A stretch of 64,000 nt of DNA from Bog-793 sp035625025 (GTDB lineage: Bacteria > Actinomycetota > Acidimicrobiia > Acidimicrobiales > Bog-793), in the NCBI GenBank assembly GCA_035625025.1, contig DASPQJ010000054.1:75161-139160 (forward strand). The letters run 5' to 3'. Numbering within the stretch: the first letter of the stretch is position 1; every line of letters starts with the position of its first letter. The translations under genes and the position numbers were made by a program. This document shows positions 59,877 through 64,000 of this stretch, one piece after another. A model generated the notes under the pieces. The model was not told where the DNA came from and ran no database searches. It worked only from the letters and a program-made list of their open reading frames with translations.

Positions 59877-62153
59877 TTGAACAGCTCGACGAATCGTGCA
59901 GAATCCGTGGACCTCCGACGCCATCGGAGCCTCGGACTTAGCGACGATGAGTACGGCATGATCGTCAGGATTCTCGGACGGAAGCCGACCGACACGGAGC
60001 TCGCGATGTATTCGGTGATGTGGAGCGAGCACTGCTCGTACAAGTCGTCGCGTATCCACCTGGCCCGACTGCCGACCAAGGCGCCCCACGTGCTGGTCGG
60101 GCCGGGTGAGAACGCCGGGGTTATTGACGTCGGCGACGGAATCGCCGTTGCCATGCGGATCGAAAGTCACAACCACCCCTCGTACATTGAGCCGTACCAA
60201 GGAGCGGCGACGGGAGTCGGTGGGATCCTCCGTGACATCTTCACGATGGGGGCGCGACCCATTGCGCTCATGGATGCACTCTTTTTTGGCTCTCCAGACG
60301 AGGCGCGAAGTCGGTTCATCTTCGACGGCGTCGTACGCGGTGTCGCGGGTTATGGGAATGCGGTCGGTGTGCCAACCGTGGGCGGTCAGGTCACGTTTGA
60401 TTCCACCTACCAGTCGAATCCGCTCGTCAATGTCTTCTGCCTCGGATTGTTGCCGATTTCACGGTTGGTGCTCAGTTCAGCCTCGGGTGTCGGCAATCTC
60501 GCGGTCCTCCTTGGCTCCTCGACGGGACGGGACGGGATCGGCGGGGTGAGCGTCCTTGCCTCAGCCGGCTTCGCCGAGGCCGGCGCGGCCGAGGAGTCGT
60601 CGAAGCGCCCGAGTGTCCAGATTTCCGACCCCTACGAGGAGAAGCGCCTGATCGAAGCCTGTCTCGAGCTGCTCGACGCCGGGCTCGTGGTCGGGATCCA
60701 GGACCTTGGCGGAGCCGGGCTGTCGTGCGCGACGAGTGAGAGCGCGGCGCACGCCCGCTTGGGCATGGACGTCGACGCCTCCCGTGTGCCCCGCCGCGAG
60801 CCAAACATGAGTCCGGTCGAGGTGATGACGAGCGAAAGCCAGGAGCGGATGCTCGCGGTCGTTGCCCCGGAGTCGCTCGCGGCTGTCGAAGAGGTCTGCC
60901 GACGCTGGGAGGTGAAGGTGACTGCGATCGGTGTCGTCACCGCGCCGGACGCCTCGGGCGTCGGACGGTTGCGGATCCTTGACGGCGGGGACGGCACGGT
61001 CGCCGCCGACGTCCCCGCCGCGTCGCTCGTCGACGAAGCCCCGCGTTACCGGCGGCCGTTGTCGCCGCCGTCGGACCTCGCCGCGCGCCGTGCCGACGAC
61101 CCGTCGGGCCTGCCGGTGCCGCCCGATCCGGGCGGTGACCTCCTCGCTTTGCTCGCCGACCCGGCTCCCATCTACCGACAATACGACCACCAGCTGTTCT
61201 TGAACACGGTCGTCGGTCCGGGGGAAGGCGACGCTACGGTCCTCAAGCTGGCCGCGCCTGGGATCCCCTGGCGCCACAAGGCGCTCGCGCTGAGTGCCGA
61301 CGGGAACCCGGGATGGTGCACCGTCGACCCCCGGGCCGGCGCGGCGGCGACAGTCGCGGAGTCGGCCCTCAACGTCTCGTGCACCGGGGCGGTCCCACTC
61401 GCCCTGGTGAACTGCCTGAACTTCGGCAACCCTCAGCACCCGGAGGTGATGTGGCAACTCTCCGAGACGATCGACGGCATGTCCGAAGCTTGCGAGGCGC
61501 TCTCGATCCCCGTCGTCGGTGGCAACGTCTCTCTCTACGACGAGTCTGCAGGACGCGACATCGACCCCACGCCGGTCGTGGCAGTCGTCGGCTTGATCGA
61601 ACGCCTTGTGCGCAAGCCGCCCCTTCCCGGCTGGCACGCTGGCGACTCTCTCGTCGTTGCCGGGCCGCGCGCCGGGGGACTCGCCGGATCCCGCTGGGCG
61701 CGGACCGTCGCCGGCCGTGCCGGGGGGGTTCTCGCACGGGTCGATCTCGCCGCGCATGGGGAGCTTTGCCGCTTTGTGCGCGAGCTCGTCGCGCGCGAAT
61801 GTGGTGAGGACGATCCGCCGCGGCTTATCGGCGGGTTGCATGACATTGCTGACGGTGGTCTCGGCGTCGCTCTAGCCGAGTGTGCCCGTGCCGCGCGTCT
61901 CGGAGCTGAGATCGCGGGCGTCGCGGGTCACGAGGGACTCTTTTCTGAGTTGCCTCCGCGCGTCCTCGTTGCGACGTCGCGGCCAGACGAGATCACACGA
62001 CTCGCAGCGGACGCTGGAGTTTCCGCTGAGGTGATCGGAGTTGCGGGCGGCGGGCGCCTTGTCGTGCGGGGACTGGTCGACCTCGGTCTGGATGAGCTCG
62101 ATTCCGCGAGCGCCCGGATTGCTGTCGCGCTCGACGCTCGGGCATCGCTCTGA
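59877..62153 (+). CDS. purL: FGAM synthase subunit PurL
   Basis: 758 residues from TTG at 59877, with a GGAAGGGG ribosome binding site about ten bases upstream. ATP-dependent amidotransferase subunit of step 4 of purine synthesis. Motifs: MWSEHCSYKSSR, RIESHNHPSYIEPYQGAATG, FFGSPDEARS, DLGGAGLSCATSE and LALSADGNPGWCTVD. It is the short form that works with PurQ and PurS. Separated from purQ by the antisense gene, so it needs its own promoter or read-through. Confidence 0.95.
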   Translation: MNSSTNRAESVDLRRHRSLGLSDDEYGMIVRILGRKPTDTELAMYSVMWSEHCSYKSSRIHLARLPTKAPHVLVGPGENAGVIDVGDGIAVAMRIESHNHPSYIEPYQGAATGVGGILRDIFTMGARPIALMDALFFGSPDEARSRFIFDGVVRGVAGYGNAVGVPTVGGQVTFDSTYQSNPLVNVFCLGLLPISRLVLSSASGVGNLAVLLGSSTGRDGIGGVSVLASAGFAEAGAAEESSKRPSVQISDPYEEKRLIEACLELLDAGLVVGIQDLGGAGLSCATSESAAHARLGMDVDASRVPRREPNMSPVEVMTSESQERMLAVVAPESLAAVEEVCRRWEVKVTAIGVVTAPDASGVGRLRILDGGDGTVAADVPAASLVDEAPRYRRPLSPPSDLAARRADDPSGLPVPPDPGGDLLALLADPAPIYRQYDHQLFLNTVVGPGEGDATVLKLAAPGIPWRHKALALSADGNPGWCTVDPRAGAAATVAESALNVSCTGAVPLALVNCLNFGNPQHPEVMWQLSETIDGMSEACEALSIPVVGGNVSLYDESAGRDIDPTPVVAVVGLIERLVRKPPLPGWHAGDSLVVAGPRAGGLAGSRWARTVAGRAGGVLARVDLAAHGELCRFVRELVARECGEDDPPRLIGGLHDIADGGLGVALAECARAARLGAEIAGVAGHEGLFSELPPRVLVATSRPDEITRLAADAGVSAEVIGVAGGGRLVVRGLVDLGLDELDSASARIAVALDARASL

Positions 62154-62229
62154 GGACCGCGCGAAATTCGGCAGATCCGAGCCCGGCTTCGGCTCGCACA
62201 CGTCGGGGGTTCGCGAGAGCTTTCGTCCG

Positions 62230-62253
62230 ACGGGTGTGTGCCCGCACACCCGT
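62230..62253. terminator. Convergent terminator after purL
   Basis: ACGGGTGTG (62230-62238), a six-base loop and CACACCCGT (62245-62253) form a perfect 9-bp stem between the purL end and the minus-strand zinc-ribbon gene. It probably serves both. No strong T tract is present. Confidence 0.6.
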
Positions 62254-62270
62254 CGTGGTGCGCAAGATCT

Positions 62271-62414
62271 CTAGATCTTCGTGTAGCTAATCGCCCGAAG
62301 GCAGTTCGGACACCGCGGGAACTCGTCGCCGACGTTCTTCATGTGAACGGTCGAGTGCCCGCAAGCCGACCTGTACGTACCGGGGTCCATGCACTTGTCT
62401 CCGGTTCTTGCCAT
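62271..62414 (-). CDS. Small zinc-ribbon-like protein
   Basis: 47 residues from ATG at 62414, with a strong GGAGGG ribosome binding site upstream. It begins MARTGDKCMDPGTYRSACGH and ends EFPRCPNCLRAISYTKI, with Cys/His in C-x10-C-G-H...C-P-N-C spacing, consistent with one zinc. The pattern resembles widespread short YjzC-like proteins beginning MARTGE-C and ending PPCP-x-C. Function unknown. It converges with purL. Confidence 0.75.
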   Translation of the reverse strand: MARTGDKCMDPGTYRSACGHSTVHMKNVGDEFPRCPNCLRAISYTKI

Positions 62415-62578
62415 TGCCCACCCTCCTTGAGTTCGTGGCTAACCCAAGGCTATTGGCGCGCCGGGAAAATCGTGCCAGTCGCCTGGCACGGTTGTGACCG
62501 CGCGCACAAGACTGTCGTCCGGCTTGTGTCCGTGGGCGGACCCGATCTCCGAGATCAGGACGCCCTACCATCCCGGAC

Positions 62579-62770
62579 ATGAACCCAGACACTTCCGGGA
62601 GTATCAGCCCTGACGTTTCCAACCGGCTTGTTGAGATCGACGGCGTCGTCGCAGGCATCGCGGTCGACGCTGCAAGTGGGAGCCAGATCGAGGCGCTCGC
62701 TTACGCTATTCACAACCTGATTGGTTGCATGCGCGATCTCCATGGATCCTCCATAATGACAGTGCTGTAA
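62579..62770 (+). CDS. Short hypothetical open frame
   Basis: 63 residues from ATG at 62579. It contains a possible helical stretch (AASGSQIEALAYAIHNLIG) but no recognisable domain. The upstream sequence lacks a convincing ribosome binding site, and another frame overlaps on the minus strand. Composition is like coding sequence, so it is listed at low confidence. It lies between the zinc-ribbon gene and the transposase. Bases 62771-63034 show no gene besides the DnaA-box dyad. Confidence 0.3.
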   Translation: MNPDTSGSISPDVSNRLVEIDGVVAGIAVDAASGSQIEALAYAIHNLIGCMRDLHGSSIMTVL

Positions 62771-62962
62771 TTAGCCCCTAGCGGTCCGGTGCTGACAGAC
62801 CATCAAAAGACACGAATGTTATTCAGGTAGAGGGAACAGCCTCGGCCGGTACGAAGAAAGCGGCGCGTCCGAATCGACGGTTGACGACAGCCGTGCAGAG
62901 ATACAGGGCTTTTGGTTAGGAATCCGTCAGCCCCGCGAGCCGATCGATCTGGTCAGCTGGCT

Positions 62963-62985
62963 GTTGTCCACAGTGTGTGGACAAC
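62963..62985. repeat. Inverted pair of perfect DnaA boxes
   Basis: GTTGTCCACA, then GTG, then TGTGGACAAC form a perfect 10-bp dyad at 62963-62985 (dyad arms 62963-62972 and 62976-62985). Each arm contains TTGTCCACA, the actinobacterial DnaA box. It lies 50 bp upstream of the IS1595-type transposase start and about 60 kb from oriC. It could titrate DnaA, control the transposase or be a terminator-like stem. Confidence 0.55.
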
Positions 62986-63034
62986 CGGCAATGTGTAGGT
63001 TGACAAACCCATCTGGGTGTGTCATCATTCTACC

Positions 63035-64000
63035 ATGGCAAAGATCACCGTTACGGAACTGGCAAAACTGATCCCGACCGAGGCAGCCGCCTACGAGTAC
63101 ATGGAGTCGCTGCGCTGGCCAACCGGCCCGGTGTGCCCCCACTGCGGGGTTATCGGCGGCCACTACTACCTCAAGCCCAACAGCGGGCTAGCCACCGACG
63201 AAGGAGACGCGGCCCGCAAGACGCGCACCGGCTCCCTCTCTGCCCGGCGCGTCTGGAAGTGCAAGGACTGTCGTAAGCAGTTCAGCGTGATCACCGGGAC
63301 CGTGTTCCACGGCTCCAAGGTCTCCCTGCGGACGTGGATCTTCGTGTGCTTCGAGATGTGCGCTAACAAGAACGGTCTGGCCGCCCGCGAGATCGAGCGG
63401 AAGTACGGATTGCCACCGGCAACCGCCTGGTACGTCGCCCACCGCGTGCGAGAGGCCATGATGAGGCGCAGGCCAGAAGCGCTGCTCAGTGGAGTCGTCG
63501 TTTCCGACGAGACGTGGATCGGCGGGAATCCCGCGAACAAGCACCGCGGCAAGGTCCCGCGTGACGGCTTGGGCAACATGATTCACCACACCGAAAAGAC
63601 CCCAGTGCTCTCCCTGGTCGAGAAGGACACAGGCGAAGTCCGTAGCCAGGTTCTTCCGACGGTCAACTCGAAGAACCTCCGAAAGGTGTTCGAGCAAGAA
63701 GTCGACATGCCTCGCACCGTTCTGCACACAGACGGCGCGACCTGTTACGACGCGTTCGATTGGCGCGTTCGGCGCCACGAGAGCGTCAACCACGAAGCTG
63801 GCGAATACGTCCGTGGCGACGTGAGCACGAACAGGCTTGAGAACTACTTTTCGCAGCTCAAGCGGTCGATTGACGGAACCTTCCACCACGTCAGCCGCGA
63901 GCACCTGCCGCGGTACCTGGCTGAGTTCGACTTCCGCTACTCGACGTGCGACCTGAGCGACACCGCCCGGTTGAACCGACTATTGGAGCGAGTGGGCGGA
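63035..64000 (+). CDS. IS1595-type transposase, cut by window end
   Basis: 322 residues are present; the gene continues past base 64000. IS1595/ISXO2-like transposases have an N-terminal zinc ribbon, here CPHCGVIGG and CKDCRKQFSVITGTVFHGS. The catalytic part shows VVSDETWIGGNPANKH (first Asp), VLHTDGATCYDAF (second Asp) and STNRLENYFSQLKRSIDG (Asn/Glu region), which is the DDNK/E-type site. No frameshift is seen, so it may be active. The upstream gap 62771-63034 includes a TTGACA at 63000-63005 and a DnaA-box dyad. Element ends were not identified, as the right end is outside the window. Confidence 0.88.
   Translation, partial: MAKITVTELAKLIPTEAAAYEYMESLRWPTGPVCPHCGVIGGHYYLKPNSGLATDEGDAARKTRTGSLSARRVWKCKDCRKQFSVITGTVFHGSKVSLRTWIFVCFEMCANKNGLAAREIERKYGLPPATAWYVAHRVREAMMRRRPEALLSGVVVSDETWIGGNPANKHRGKVPRDGLGNMIHHTEKTPVLSLVEKDTGEVRSQVLPTVNSKNLRKVFEQEVDMPRTVLHTDGATCYDAFDWRVRRHESVNHEAGEYVRGDVSTNRLENYFSQLKRSIDGTFHHVSREHLPRYLAEFDFRYSTCDLSDTARLNRLLERVGG

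Noticed and set aside
1..64000. CRISPR arrays, rRNA genes and large direct repeats
   Set aside because: No regularly spaced repeat series, rRNA signature or long duplicated segment was seen; the only tandem repeat noticed is the six-copy hexamer in amt.

Overview
The window is a high-GC stretch around the replication origin of an actinobacterium. Gene content and order closely follow the mycobacterial origin region (rpmH-rnpA-yidD-yidC-jag-rsmG-parA-parB-cwlM-trxA-trxB-murJ-pcnA, then ino1-padR-DUF5318 and rpsF-ssb-rpsR-rplI-dnaB). Further actinobacterial marks are an HspR-type repressor inside the dnaK operon, a DUF6049 partner of MurJ, a CwlM-like pseudo-amidase and a GlnR-like site before amt-gltBD. 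The sequence does not name a genus; a deep-branching lineage such as Acidimicrobiia is an inference only.

Layout. Bases 1-4468 (minus strand) carry dnaA, dnaN, recF, dciA and the first codons of gyrB. oriC is placed between dnaA and dnaN, and DnaA-box-like sites also lie in the dnaA leader. From 4663 the plus strand carries rpmH-rnpA-yidD-yidC-jag-rsmG, then parA-parB with a parS-like site upstream. A minus block (10.8-18.3 kb) holds cwlM, trxA, trxB, a small membrane protein, a DegV protein, murJ and a DUF6049 gene. pcnA is divergent, followed by padR-ino1 (minus), DUF5318, panB and the rpsF-ssb-rpsR-rplI-dnaB group (plus).

From 26.8 to 45.2 kb the content is more variable: a two-component system, an aldo-keto reductase, a decayed IS1182-type transposase, the nitrogen-assimilation block amt-gltB-gltD, a broken class A beta-lactamase-fold hydrolase gene, DUF1810 and cupin genes, a D-alanyl-D-alanine carboxypeptidase and a DUF2079 membrane protein. 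From 45.3 kb on come tRNA-Gly(CCC), dcd, gpmA, the heat-shock operon dnaK-grpE-dnaJ-hspR-clpB and the purine cluster purA-D-B-C-S-Q-L, which is interrupted by a conserved antisense gene between purQ and purL. The window ends inside an apparently intact IS1595-type transposase.

How the genes work together: replication initiation and elongation (dnaA, dnaN, dnaB, ssb, gyrB, recF), origin segregation (parABS), membrane-protein insertion (yidC, yidD), cell-wall precursor export and control (murJ, DUF6049, cwlM), thiol redox balance (trxAB), nitrogen assimilation (amt, gltBD), protein folding under HspR, and IMP/AMP synthesis. The most notable points are two probable CTG start codons (rpsF and recF), a foldable leader over the rpsF ribosome binding site, a palindromic pair of perfect DnaA boxes far from oriC, two decayed genes, and an orphan LAGLIDADG-like protein that has lost its catalytic acid. 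I found no CRISPR array, rRNA or clearly new multi-gene system.
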